From contig OY482849.1 of assembly GCA_960531495.1 (NCBI GenBank), positions 980,399 through 1,044,398 of the forward strand: a DNA stretch of 64,000 nucleotides. The letters run 5' to 3'. Source of the stretch: Zeus faber (lineage: Eukaryota; Chordata; Actinopteri; Zeiformes; Zeidae). Below the pieces are notes generated by a model that saw only the letters and a list, made by a program, of their open reading frames with translations, searched no databases and was not told the origin of the DNA. Position numbers and translations under genes: made by a program. The stretch's first letter is position 1, and every line of letters starts with the position of its first letter. Below, in pieces: positions 22,384 through 34,577 of the stretch.

Positions 22384-24546
22384 CTTAGAGAAGAATCCAA
22401 AACAGGCTTCTTTGCTAATGATGCAATATGCCTCTAGAGGATGTGCCCCTTTCCCATAAGGCTGCAGGAAAATAAACACAACAAAATAAAAAGCTGTATG
22501 ACGGACTCGCATGAACAAACCCAGCGGCCTAAATGCCGTAGTACATGTTCTTGCCATCACCTAGTGTACTGTAGTATGTGAAAACGATGGCTTCTTGGCA
22601 GTGGTGAAACAAAGCAACACCAGGCCCGATAGTTGAATCAGGCCCGCCCCTTAATGACATTGTGTTAGTAACTGATCATCGTGCAAAAGCTTTGTAATAT
22701 CTTCCTCATGCACTAAATTTAGCATTTTACACACGACATTCCACACTCAACACCTGCAAGCTTTATTGAAAAAGATGCATCTTGCAGCATTTCCAATTGC
22801 CAATTAATCCAAATTAAAAACTGAATTCAAACTTTGAGAAGTATGGATTCATCATTAGTGGGGTTTTTTTGTATCTAGAGAACATGACATTTATTTTGAT
22901 AGGGAAAAAAACCCACGATGAAGATGATTATATACCAATGGTACTTCAGTCGCGGTATTACATTGTTTGAGTGTAGGGCAAATTCATGGAGGCCCCAATG
23001 CACGCATATTGGCTGCATCTATTGTAGTTTCGCACATACATATGACACTGCATAGAAACCTGTACTCTTGTCCTCTAATCATGGCCTCACAATGCATTGT
23101 AGCATCTACTTGCCAGCGTAGTGGGCAGTGTTTTCATACCATCACTGGCATGTAGTACGTCATTCTGGTCATTTCTGCATACTATCTAAGTGTACTGTGG
23201 TTTGGGACGTACTAAAAAGTTTCACATACTAATTTGCTGTGTTAAATTGTATGCTAGTATGTAATTCCAGACGTAGCAACAGATCATGGACATGTGCCAA
23301 TCTTCGTCTCACCAGTAAGCGTCTACAGTAGCCATTTCTCCAACTACCATCTATCTCGGTCAGAACAAAGGAGAAGGTCTCACTGAGGAATAGGAAAGAG
23401 AGAATGTGTCGAGGGAGACGAATGGACTCGTCGGGGAGACGAATGGACACGTGGATAAGAGAGATATTGGCATCAAACAATCAGAAGGCAATGCAAGCAA
23501 TTGGTTTATGGAAATTAACAAAATCCAATGAAGACTAAATGTAATCTTTTATTACTTTATTTTATTTACTTTTGCACATCATTAATGAATGCCCAATCTT
23601 CAAATCACCACATGGAGTCAGCGGCCTCATTGAACTGGATGAAGATACCACTTCTTGGCTAATGTCCCAATTGCCTGTGTAGCCCTACACGAACGAACGA
23701 ACGATTTACTTTTTACTACTACTTATACGTTGGTCATGAAATGGCATGACCATAAGACTAAACCCCTCTACTATAGTTTGCAGAGCCTGTCTGGATGTCT
23801 ACAAGTGAAAGCCCACTGACAGGGGGACAGATTTACTGAGCCTCACACCTTGTTTCAGACTTATTCTGTGGAAGAGCAAAGCACACTTCTCTCCTTAATG
23901 CATATGCATTTTGGGGAGGAGCACACAAAGTTATGATTAGCATGGTTCAGTACTCATTCTACTGGATTTACTGAAGTTCACACATTTGGCAAGGATCTTC
24001 TCCTGTAGTTGAGAACACTCAATCACCAAATGCAGAACATAATATTCACTCAAGCCACAGTATAAACAACTGATATGAGATATACAACAATATCATTCAT
24101 AAAATATAGATATGTGGTGTGATAATCGTAGTGTATGCTCCATGTATGTTTGCGATATTGTGGACCTCTGGTATTCTGTGAGCGGGACCCAGTTGGCTTT
24201 CTCAGGGAAACAGAACAGTGGGATGGCCTTCAGGATCTTCTCCTCTTCAATCTTCTGCAAGTGCCCCATGTCTGTTAGCTAGGATGCAAAGAACATACAA
24301 TGTAGACAGAGAAGTAGCTTCAGTAAGTGATAAGTTGTATTTAATAGAACATTCTGTATGTTTCATAGAAAGTCAACCATTCCCGGAATCTTGCTAACAC
24401 TGCAAGCGAAGCTCATTAGCCTGGTCAACTTCTGGGATAAAAGTGTCAACGAGATCCCGCAAAAATGGATGAATACACCGAACCGCACCACTTACCAATC
24501 GCTTGTGCCCTCTTCCTCCTTGCCCCCCGCCGCCAAAGAGTCGCAT
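22384..24546 (-). pseudogene. dennd2d: dennd2d, 5' part only (DENN-domain Rab GEF), probably truncated
   Basis: Three certain exons with GT-AG borders and matching phases: 24278-24166 (IEEEKILKAIPLFCFPEK), 23382-23313 (ETFSFVLTEIDGSW, then NGYCRRLL) and 22461-22384 (PYGKGAHPLEAYCIISKE, then FGFFSK). A candidate first exon at 24546-24496 (MRLFGGGGQGGRGHKRL, donor GTAAGT) is phase-compatible. Together they form the uDENN part of a DENND2 protein, a GEF for Rab9-type GTPases. DENND2D is preferred over 2A-2C because of the cept1-dram2 neighbourhood. A donor follows FGFFSK, but no later exon was found before dram2, about 1.9 kb away on the opposite strand. The central and C-terminal DENN regions are therefore missing. 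The exons show no lesion, so the alternatives are a displaced 3' part or an assembly gap. Confidence 0.72.
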
Positions 24547-24654
24547 TGAACAGCCAAATCCAACTGAGGTACAGCCCTAGTTAATATACTGAAGAACAAC
24601 TGTAGCTTGCAATTCGTTATTCAAGTATGTAATATTTCCTGTTTTATGTGCTAT

Positions 24655-25625
24655 TGTTTGCAGTTTGGAGCATGGTGATCCTTCATCACCCTAACCTGCT
24701 CTACATCCTTCCCAGCTTGGTCCCTTTGTCTTGCCAATCCTTGTCTTCCGCAGTTGTTTCTCTTTCATCTGGTAACCGTTTATTCCCACCTATTGCCTCC
24801 CTTACCTCTTCCCAAAATTTCATGCAACACTCCTCCTTTTTCAACTTCCACCATTTTATCTTTGGCTCGTCTTTCACTCTCTTTCTCTTCTTGGCCTCCA
24901 AAGTCATCCTACAGACCACCATCCGATGCTGCGTAGCAACACACACCCCTACCACCACTTTGCAGTCACTGATCTCTTTCAGATTGCACCTCCTGCATAA
25001 GATGTAGTCCACCTGTGTGCCCTTCCTCCACTCTTGTATGTCACCCTCTGTTCCTCCCCCTTCATTAAATATGTATTCACAACAGCCAATTCCATCCTTT
25101 TGGCGAAATCCACCACCATCTGTCCTTCCATATTCCTCTCTTTGACACCATACCTACCCATCACCTTCTCATCACCTATGTCTCTGATCTCTTTGCCAAC
25201 ATGCCCATTGAGATCTGCTCCAATGAACACTCTCTCTCCCTTGGGGACGCTCTCCACTACTTCATCCAACTCACTAGAGAATTCTTCTTTCTCTTCCATC
25301 TCACGCCCAACCTTGGGAGCATATGCACTGACCACATTCATTATCCCCCCATCAATTTCCAGCTTCATGCTCATCACTCCTTCCAACACTCTAGCAGCAG
25401 CACAATTTCCACTGACACCCTGTTGGCTAACGGCACCAGCTGTGGTCGTTGTTACCCGGGCCTCAACCGATCCAGTATGGAAATCAGATTTGTTGACCGC
25501 ATGTTTGATTTGGCATGTTTTTTTACGCTGGATGCCCTTCCTGACACAAACCTCTCTATTCATCCGGGCTTGGGACCTGCACTGATGATACACTGGCTTT
25601 TGCAGCCCCAGTGGCTAGATTAGTG
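24655..25625 (-). mobile_element. RTE-clade LINE, 5' part with internal deletion
   Basis: Antisense copy of the same RTE family as 5128-6604, with its 5' start at 25625. It encodes MSMKLEIDGGIMNVVSAYAP, GERVFIGADLNGHVG and DCKVVVGVCVATQHRMVVC. A segment of the endonuclease N-terminus is deleted: the 5' leader joins directly to the MSMKLEI part near 25400. There is one further frameshift near 25010. The copy is cut in the linker before the RT domain (about 24660), at nearly the same place as the plus-strand copy. Confidence 0.85.
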
Positions 25626-25629
25626 TCAA

Positions 25630-27283
25630 CACTCTCAACAAGGAAAATAACATCAATGCAGTCGCTGTTCCAAGGGTGGGCCGATGGAGTAAGCACTGCG
25701 GTAAACAAGATGGCATTCGTATCGGAATAAGGATGCAACCTTACCATCTACCTCTGCCCAGGATCCTTCTTGCCAATGTCCAGTTCCTGAAGAACAAGAT
25801 GGATGACCTTCGAGCGAGGATTATATTCCAACAGGATTTGAGAAATTGTTACATCCTCTGCCTGATGGAGACATGGCTGAACCTGCTGGTGCTGGATCAA
25901 GCCATTCATCCAGCTGAGGCCTTCTCCATGTTCTGCGCCGACAGATCGGGGGACTCAGGGAAATCCCAGGGCGGAGGCCTCTGCATTATAACTAATAGAA
26001 GCTGGTGTAACCTCAACAACATCAAGACTCTCCCACTCCTGCTCGCTGAACCTGGAACAGCTGACCATCTCATGCCGTCCATTCTACCGCCCGCGGGAAT
26101 TCAACATGGCCATCATCACAGCTGTTTATATTCCACTGCGAGCGGGCACTGACACAGCACTATCTGACCTATATGATGTGTTGTGCGGGCTTCAAAACAA
26201 ACATCCTAACATGGCTGTGGTGGTGGCTGTGGACTTTAACAGGGCGAACCTTCAAAAAGTTCTGCCTAATTTCCACCAACACATCACGTGTGCCACCTGC
26301 TTTCCGGAAATTGGATCATGCCGCCATCTTGTTTCTTCCTGTTTACAAGACTTACATCGTACGTGGAACGGTAGTGACGAGGGACGTAAAGCGGTGGTCA
26401 GGCCAATAAGAATCTGCGCTTTTAGGACGCTCTGAGTGACGTCGACTTGGACATGTTCCAATCAAGTCCGAGTGACGTCAGCGAGTTTACGTAAGTACTA
26501 CAAGATTCATAGCTATGTTGGCAGACAGCATCGTTCCTACAGTGAAAGTTCGTATATTGCCGAACTGGAAACCGTGGGTCGATAAATCCATCTGCTGTGC
26601 TCTGGGTGCTCACACCGCCATTTACAATGGAGGTCTTGTATCCATAAATATGGACAATTACAAAGCAGCGTCCTACAAACGGCGGAGGGCGTGAAGGATG
26701 CTAAACAGATATACAGAGACACAGTGAAGCTACAGATGGAGTAACGGGACACCAGACACTTGTGACAGGGGCTGTGGACTATTAAAAACTATAAGAGCAG
26801 CCCCTCCCCAGCCACAAATGTGGACGCCTCCCTAACCAAAAAACTGAACTCCTTTTTTGTGTGGTTTGAGGCTGGCAACCACACTGCTAGCTCACGGGCA
26901 GATTTGAGTTACACCGCTTGGGATGAGCCTGACGGGGGGCTATGTGACTGTTAGCGTCTGAGCATGACTTCAAGAGGGCTCTGATGTGTATGAATTCCAG
27001 GAAAGCTGCGGGCCAAAATGGCATATCTGGGCAAGTACTAAAGACTTGTGCTAACCAGCTAGCCCCGGTGCTCACTAGGATATTCAACGCCTGACCGAGT
27101 CGGTGGTCCCGTCCTGTTTCAAGAGATCCACCATCATCCCTGTGCCGAAGATCGCCTCTCCAGCCTTCGTGAATGACTTGTGTTCACTGGCCCTTACCTC
27201 GATGGTCATGAAGTGCTTAGAGATGCTGATTAAGGATTAAACCTGCGCCTCCCTCCCTCCTCCCTCACCCTGAATACAGGATC
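25630..27283 (+). mobile_element. CR1/Rex-group ('BS-like') LINE, 5' part, split by the ERV
   Basis: The Pol reading starts near 25730 (PRILLANVQFLKNKMDDLRA, then [20 protein letters not shown]) and continues through a broken endonuclease, linker and early RT (SCFKRSTIIPVPKIA near 27115). It stops at 'ctgaatacaggatc' (27270-27283), where the ERV begins. The next bases of the LINE, 'gatccccccagagctgcgtcc', appear at 37809. It has many frameshifts. It is the same family as the intact copy at 39789-42996. Confidence 0.85.
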
Positions 27284-27792
27284 TGTAGTGGAAAAAACTG
27301 CATCTAACAATTAAACTGAAGAATAGAAGTTCGAGAGAGTCGAGGTCTGAAGATATAAGACTTTATTATCACTTGCAAGAAGTGACAACAGAATCTGAGT
27401 TGGTTTGGCAAAGAACTCCCGAGCCCCTCATGGACTCCTCCTTTTAACCTCTTTCTGTTGGTCAAGAAAGTACATCTGTATACTCAATTAGGATCCCTTC
27501 CTTCCTCCTATACGGTCAATAGTGCAAAGAAGCCATTTGTCTGCATTCTTTGACAAACCTCCCGACACTCGTCCAGGCCACATTTTATGAGGGGATGGTT
27601 GCATTCACACACCTTCCCATGTCACATGGCCCACAGTCAACAAAGCACTTATTCACGTCTTTGCTGACCCCTGTCTCACACACACTTACTTCATTCATAT
27701 AGCATATGGGCAAGATAACGAATGCTCTTTCTTATTTAATGGTAGAATATAATGAACATATTTCTTTTAAATGTACTAGTAAATTTCTCCCA
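27284..27792 (-). repeat. ERV 3' LTR
   Basis: 509 bp, TG...CA on either strand. It is paired with 37285-37806 at about 98% by eye, apart from a 15-bp indel (the segment near 27562 lacks 'atcagttacaacaac' present near 37553). On the minus strand it is preceded by a purine tract (AAAGGGGGGATA), the expected polypurine tract. Confidence 0.9.
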
Positions 27793-27806
27793 TATATCCC
27801 CCCTTT
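27793..27806 (-). promoter_or_regulatory. ERV polypurine tract
   Basis: The plus strand reads tatatccccccttt; on the minus strand this is a purine run of AAAGGGGGG just before U3. Such tracts prime plus-strand DNA synthesis in retroviruses. Confidence 0.7.
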
Positions 27807-28609
27807 GGGACTTATTAAGTCCCAATGTCAATTACCATTATCTTTAATAACCCCAATTTACAGATGACTACTTGCCGGACTGCTAGATAAATGAACAGTA
27901 TTCACATTTGATTACCTGGAAAAAACGTCTTGCTTTCTTATCATCACAGGAATTTCAACCTGTTTCAGGGTTTTCAACCTGAACCTTTTACTTAAGCAAG
28001 TTAAAAAAGGTTACCAAATGTGCGATACCCTATAAGTGTTTCAATCCTCTGAGTTGGTACCCATAATGAAATATATAATCGAATATAAAAACATGCAATA
28101 CAAAAATTAAAAGTTAACATAAAAACCTTTAGCATAATTATATCAAATTGCATATTATTTGAAAACAACTTAACATGAGTACAAGTTAACTTAGTAAATC
28201 ACATAGCATAATGAGTTCAGTTATAAATGTCATGTAAGCGGCAGCCTGTTATTTAAGTAGAGTCTTGCATGTGTTATTTCCTCTATAAATCGTGAAAAAC
28301 ATCGAAATCATTATCTCTCCACAACCCATAACCTAGATAAACATCATATAAGTACTTCAACAGATGCATAACACAAAATTAAACAAACTTTCAACATTCA
28401 TTGTCGTGGATGATCAGGTGATCTTCATGTATTGGTGTGCTGTATGTTTGTGGGGGGTTTTGGGCATTATTGTAGTCGTTGCTTCAGCTTTCATCAGCCT
28501 CTTCATGTCCGGTTATTTGATGAGTTCAGTGTTCATCCTGCTTAACAAGGGTGTGACCCACATGGAGAGGTTACTAGCACAATCACATGTGAGCCTCCTC
28601 AAGGCCAGG

Positions 28610-29950
28610 TCAAACCTTGAATTTCTCCCCTTCCATGTCGTCATCATCCCCATATTCACTTTGGCTTTTATTCCCAACATATTCCCATTCTAATCCTTTC
28701 TCCTCACCTATGCCTTTGGACATAAGTAACATTTGCTTGTTTAGCCTAGATTCTATCATGGACCTTAGTATTGGAATACAACAACAAAAAATCAATCCCA
28801 TCATTGTGAATACAATCAAAAGAACTAATCCTATTTGAGCCAATATTGTTCCCCATTTTCCCATTTGTACCAGCTATTTCCTATTGCTTGACCATACAAC
28901 CGGTCTACAGTTATTACTTTAATTTTTCCGTTTGAAGTGATCAGATGTATCTTGTTTAACAGATATATCCTGTTTTATGGCTCTTGTTGTTTTATTTGAT
29001 CTTGTTTCAGGATGGACATCCTCTATTGCTGTCGCCTCTGTGCTTTAGACATTTTCTCTTGGAGCTATTGTGGTGATTGTCCCTTTCATCTGAAAAATGG
29101 ATACGGCATCATCTGTTGTTATCTCACTACCCTTTACGGTGACGCCTGTTATATTAGCATTATTATTAATTATGTCCGAATCCATAGTTAATATTTTATT
29201 TGCCTTGGTCATATCATTATTCTCTTGTATTATACAAGAGGTATTTCGTCTTAATAAGGAAAATATTTTTGTATCTTCACGTATATTTGGAATCTGCAGT
29301 TTCGTAATTTCTAATCTGTAGTGGTTTATCTCATAGTTCCATTGATTTGTAGGTTCGACTGTAAAACACCAGTATGCATGAGTATTTGAAATACTTATTT
29401 TGCATTGTTCTTGTCCCCAGATAATTGGTTTGAACTTCTTGAGCATCATTACCGCACATTGACGTTCTCCATCTGCCATAATACTTAAGATAATTTGTTC
29501 ATTGTCAAATTTTACTTCTTGTGGGGGTATTTCAATATGTAAGGCATCTCTCTCTGACCTCTTTTTCCTTACACTATTTACTATTCCTGAATACCTCGGG
29601 GCTAGCCTTTCCTGCAACACTGTCATGTTTTCTCTGTTGTTACCATCTGATTCCTGGTTGTTCCAGGTCTGCTCTGTTAGTGTGATTTCATCCTTCCTCT
29701 GAATCCGTCCTTGGGCCACTGGGGTCTGCCCAAAGCCGTAGAGGATCAGGAACAGCTTCATCAGCTTCAACATCATCATCATCCTGGCTGGGCTAGGTCT
29801 GGTCTTGGGGTGGTGGGTCAGTATCGGGTGCGTCTGCATCCGACTCCTCCCCACTCTCTTCCCTCGTCCTGGGTTGTGCAGCTTTCGTGCAGTGGTTGAG
29901 GTGGTACCAGGTGGAACTCCCTTCCACCTGGATGGCAGTTGGGGTTGCAT
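28610..29950 (-). pseudogene. ERV env remnant
   Basis: The N-terminal reading (29950 down to 29045) overlaps the end of pol in another frame. A hydrophobic leader (LKLMKLFLILYGFG) lies near residues 61-74 and a basic RKKRS cluster near residues 128-132. The C-terminal reading (28864 down to 28610) has a membrane segment ending in FCCCIPILRSMIE and an acidic cytoplasmic tail, as in class I Env. Between them (about 28865-29045) stops occur in every frame I read. The total is far shorter than a typical Env, so the end of the surface subunit and most of the ectodomain of the transmembrane subunit appear deleted. It is non-functional. Confidence 0.72.
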
Positions 29951-30200
29951 TGGTGACTTTGTATGGTCCTTCTCTCCTGGGCTCGTTCCACTTTCTCCGG
30001 AACACCCTTAGGTACACCTGGTCGCTTGGTTCCACCCCCCTTGGTGGGTCGTCTTCTGGTTCTGGTACTCGGTTCTTCTCCCCTTGGAATATATGCTTAT
30101 GTATGCCAGTTAGTTGCTTGATATATTCTCTAATTTCTAATTGCAATTGTTCCAGTGGAGGACCCTTAGGGGTCCTCCACTGGAGGACCCCTAACTGCAC
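29793..30200 (-). pseudogene. ERV integrase C-terminal domain (frameshifted from pol)
   Basis: It continues pol in a different frame. It contains an SH3-like integrase C-terminus with a GPY/F-type motif (REGPYKVTNATPTAIQVEG, then TWYHLNHC). The switch from the main pol frame coincides with a 14-bp-arm inverted repeat at 30152-30183. Confidence 0.8.
30152..30183. repeat. hairpin-forming inverted repeat at the pol frame break
   Basis: ccagtggaggaccc (30152-30165), loop ttag, then the exact complement gggtcctccactgg (30170-30183). A partial third copy, 'tggaggacccct', follows. It looks like a local templated duplication that broke the integrase frame. Confidence 0.85.
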
Positions 30201-32880
30201 CTGAGGTTAGGTGCAGGCATGGGTCGACCCGTGAGCATTTCGTGCGGAGTTAAATGTGTCATTCTGTTAGTTTGCATGCGATAACTCATTAGTGCTAATG
30301 GGAGTGCATCTACCCAGTTCAATTTAGCACTTGCACAAATTTTGTTAATTTTTGTCTTGATTGTTCCATTCACTCTTTCCACCATTCCTTGTGATTGAGG
30401 GTGATACACACAACCCAATCTTTGTTTGACATGTAATTGCTGTATTACTTGTTTAACAGTTTTTTGGATAAACGCAGAGCCGTTGTCTGAGCTTATTTCT
30501 GTTGGAATTCCAAACCTTGGCATGACCTCTCTGGTCAAAAATTTGATTACTGTAACCGCACTCTGATCTTTTGATGGGACTGCCTCCACCCATCTGCTAA
30601 ATCTGTCAATGACTACAAGCATGTATCTTTTCCCATTTACTTTTTTGATCATGTCCACATAGTCTAAGACTAGATGTCTGAATGGTCCCTCTGGTATTGG
30701 AATGTGTCCCAATGGGGTGGTGATTGTTTTTCGTACATAATTTTTCGCACATACTTCACATTCATTGAGCAGATTTTCAACCATTGTTTGCAAGTATGGT
30801 GACCAAAAACCTTGTTTTCTGATTCTCCTTACTACTTCCCCCCTTGCGCAATGGTCAAAACCATGCGCATTAGTGATAAGCAATCCTAACAACGCGGTCG
30901 GTGCCACTAACATCCCATCATGAGTTCTCCATAACCCAGTCGGAGTTCGCACCGCACCCCTCTTCAGCCACATGTTTTGCTCATAGACACCAGCCTTCTC
31001 TTGCATGCGGACAACATCATCTTCAGTAGGTGACGCCACAGGCATAGTCAACACTGCCTGAATCAAAACACAACTGTTAGAGGCTCTCTTGGCCGCCTCA
31101 TCTGCAGCACTGTTACCTTTTGTGACATAGTCATTTCCTTTCTTGTGTGCCTGACATTTGATTATCGCCACTTGCTTAGGTAGCAACAATGCCAACATCA
31201 GTTCCACAATCTGATCACAATGCATTATGGGGGACCCATCAGTCTTCTTAAAACCCCTCATTTTCCATACTGCTCCGAACAGATGACACACACCATGTGC
31301 ATATGCAGAATCAGTATATATGTTCACAATTTTACCTGCCCCTTCCTGGCAGGCAGCTGTAAGAGCTTTCAATTCAGCCACCTGTGCTGAACATGGTTGT
31401 TTACAATAAGAACTTTGAATGACAGCAAAAGTTCTATCCGGGTTTTGTCGTACTACTGCAAATCCTGCATGGTTACCCAAATGATCTCTGTAGCACGAAC
31501 CATCTACAAACAACTCCTCCTCAGCCCCAATTAGTGGTGTTGACAACAAATCAGGCCTTAACTTGGTAAACGTCAGAGAATCAGTCACACAGTCGTGTGA
31601 CGTCCCTTCAAAATCATGCGGAATTTTTTCTGCTGGGTTCACCGTTGAACACCTTCTGATGGTAACATCGGGGAACGTAAGCAAGGTCAAATATTCCAAC
31701 AACCTCGCGTTTGTCAACACAAATTTCCCCTGTTCAATCAGTTCAGTAACTTTATGATGTGTAAAAATAGTTACCGGATATCCCATCGTGATGGACGAAG
31801 CTTTGTCATAAGCATACTGTACCGCAGCTAATCCCTGATAACAGGGTGGGTAGCCTTGTGCTACTGTATCCAATTTTGAGCTATAATATGCTATGAGTTG
31901 ATTTCGCCTCCCACTGCAGGATTCTTGCATTAGTATTGCTGATGCGTACCCCTGACTCCTATTTGCTACATACAATAGGAATGGTTTTGTATAGTCTGGA
32001 GTTGCCAATACACTTGCTCCCTGAAGTTCTCGTTTGATGCTTTCAAACGCTGCCAATGCATCTGCATCCCACATAAGTTTAGCTTGAAGGTTAGTTGTTC
32101 CTACGTTCTTCATTATTGCTCTTAATGGTGCAGTTTTAAGGGCATAGTCCTCTATCCAATCTGAACTAAACCCTGTCATCCCCAGAAATGTCATCATTTG
32201 TTGTACCGTGTCTGGTTTAGGTGCTTTGCTAATCCCCTCGAGCTGATTGGGTGCTATGGCTTTAGTTTGGTGTGCTATCAGCCTCCCCAAGTATTCAACA
32301 TCTGTCTGGCAGTATTGTAATTTTTTCCTGGACACCTTGTGCCCCCCTATTGCCAGTCGTGTTAATACAGCCATGGAGTCCTCATGACACTGTTCCAATG
32401 TAGGAGAACAGATCAGGAGATCGTCCACATACTGTATCAGTGTACCATGTAGTACCAGTTCGTTCAAATCACTTTTCAATACCTGATTTAACAAATGTGG
32501 AGAATGTTTAAACCCCTGTGGCATTCTTGTATAAGTGTATTGTTTACCTTTAAACGTAAATGCGAACAAATGTCTGCTTTCTTCTGCAAGAGGTACACTG
32601 AAAAATGCACCACATAAATCAATCACTGTGAAGTACTTGGCATCAGGAGGAACGTTGGTCAGCATCGTGTGTGGATTTGGAACTTCAGCCTGCATGTCCT
32701 CAACAACGTCATTGACAGCTCGCAAATCATGCACCAACCGCCATTTTTGTTTATCTGCTTTTAGCACAGGAAGCAAAGGAGTGTTTCAGTTACTTTTTGT
32801 CTCTATTATAACACCTGCCTTTATTAGTTCTTCTATGGTGGGAGCTATGCCTACCTCTGCCTCGGGTTTCATCTGTCTCG
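30191..32880 (-). pseudogene. ERV pol (reverse transcriptase, RNase H, integrase)
   Basis: The main open part is 32776 down to 30191 (861 codons). RT shows VIDLCGAFF (Asp about 53), RMPQGF and the catalytic YVDD (116-119). RNase H shows FVDGS (D424), AELKA (E468), YTDS (D489) and SAADEAA (D559). Integrase has an HH-CC zinc site (H637, H642, C673, C676) and a DDE triad at D705, D764 and E800, with 35 residues between the last two. All of these catalytic residues are present. The first RT residues lie upstream, beyond an in-frame TGA at 32788-32786. No protease domain precedes them, and the end of integrase is frameshifted. Reverse transcription and integration were its former roles. Confidence 0.9.
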
Positions 32881-32920
32881 GGGTCCCCCGTCCCAGGGTG
32901 TAACTAGTCTGTCCCTGCTG

Positions 32921-34577
32921 CTAAATATACCTTGAATATTCTCGCTGTCCCCTATACTGGTTCTGTGTGTTCCCACTATTCTGCGTATATACATTAACCA
33001 CAGGTGGGGTGAGTGACCCTTGGCTCTGAGGCTGTCGTGCCGGGGGGGGTAGTGTCTGTTGAAGAGGTTGGATCTGTGGCGGGGCCTGTTGGACGTTTTG
33101 CATTGTTGCAACATCTGGTTTCACAACAACCGCCTGCTTTTTCTTTTCTTTCTTCGTGAGTTCTTCTAGCTGAAGCTGAGTCAGCTTTCTCTGCACCTCT
33201 TTGCTTTGTTCTTGAATCTTCTGTTCGTTTTGTCGATATCTCTCCACTGCGTGGACCAGATGATCGCTGAACTCTTTATGGGGCATTGATGAGGTCAGTC
33301 CCACCACATCTCCTAGCTTGCTTTTGACCGGGCCAGGCAATGCTTCTATTATGGCATTTCTGAACAGCATCGAGATCAATCCATCATTTCTGGATCTTTC
33401 TCCGTCTCCAATTGCCACCTCCTAACTTGGTTCTGCAGGAATGTTGCAGGGTTTTCTGTGTCGCCTATTGTGTGACCCCTCAGGATCTTGTGGTCTATAC
33501 AGACTGGGTACTCACATCTGAGTGCTGTCCAAGTTCTTTGTCTATAAACGTCAAATGTGGTTCCATCAGAGGCCTCGTCCAACAGTTGGCTCAAACCCCC
33601 GTTTGTTAGTATGCTCTTCATCTTCTCTATCCCCAACACTCTGGCCAACAAAGCTTTCAGATCACCCACCGCCATTATATTCCCTATGGTGTTTTCCTCA
33701 AACATCCCAATCCACTTTGCAGCCCCTTTGTTAATATTAGGTAACTTTTTTACCAATCCTTCTAAATCTTGGGACCCCCATGGGATATATTGGGCTTGTT
33801 GTCCTTTTACCAGGATAGGATATATTCCTGAATAAGTCTTAGCTGCTCTTTTCTTCCTTTGTGATCTCCTAAGTTCCTCTTGCAAGTCGAACACTAGGGG
33901 AACTTGCGCTGATATACTGCGGCTGGGCTCGGCCCCCTCCCTTTCTTTCCCTGGTGTCCCACTGAAGCTCTCTCCCTCATGGCTACGCTCTGCTGTCATC
34001 TCCATCTGGCTATCTTTTAACCTTCTTCCTCTATTAACCACCTCGTCTCCATCACTATCACTTCCGCTATCACTACTCCACTCGTTTGCTGTCCTTCTAA
34101 GGCCTTTATAACAGTCCATCTGTAAGGGTGGTCCTCTCCCTCTCTGTGTTCTACAAGCCTTATCCCTCTCTTTGTCCAGCTTAACCTCCCCTTTAACCTC
34201 CACCGTACCTGTTATCATTGGGTACTGTCCTGTGTTATATGGAGGTGGCTGAACCTTTTCAACTTCCTCAACTCCACTCAACATTTCTCTAGCTGTTCTT
34301 TCTCTCTGCCTCCACTTTGTACCTTCTTTTTGAAACATTGCTAATATTATCTTCTCTCTTTCTCTTCTCTCAATCGCTTTTTTCCCGGTTTTATTTATTT
34401 TGTGATTCTTCATCATCACCTCCATTTCTTCACACACCGTTGCATCAAATGTTCCTCCCTCTGGCCACTTTGTTCCCAATTTGGCAGTCCTCTTACCCCA
34501 TTTGGCTGAGATTTTTATTATCTCCTCTTTATTTAAAGGGTTTTTTTAGTCAATATTTCCACGGCTGTAGGTGCCAT
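32921..34577 (-). pseudogene. ERV gag remnant
   Basis: An ATG at 34577-34575 is followed by an early frameshift. The long reading 34479-33376 then has a charged matrix region and a PPPY late-domain motif (near residue 78). A capsid-like part follows (YPILVKGQQAQYIPWGS, ending ENPATFLQNQVRRWQLE). A frameshift near 33400 moves the frame to 33418-32921, with the capsid C-terminal part (ALPGPVKSKLGDVVG), a charged coiled-coil-like segment and a Gln/Pro-rich tail. No CCHC zinc knuckle is visible, and the protease is absent. A deletion therefore removed nucleocapsid and protease between about 32880 and 32920. Confidence 0.78.

Noticed and set aside
28364..28693. Plus-strand 109-codon ORF with hydrophobic segments
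   Set aside because: It overlaps the env C-terminal reading on the opposite strand, which has recognisable class I Env features.
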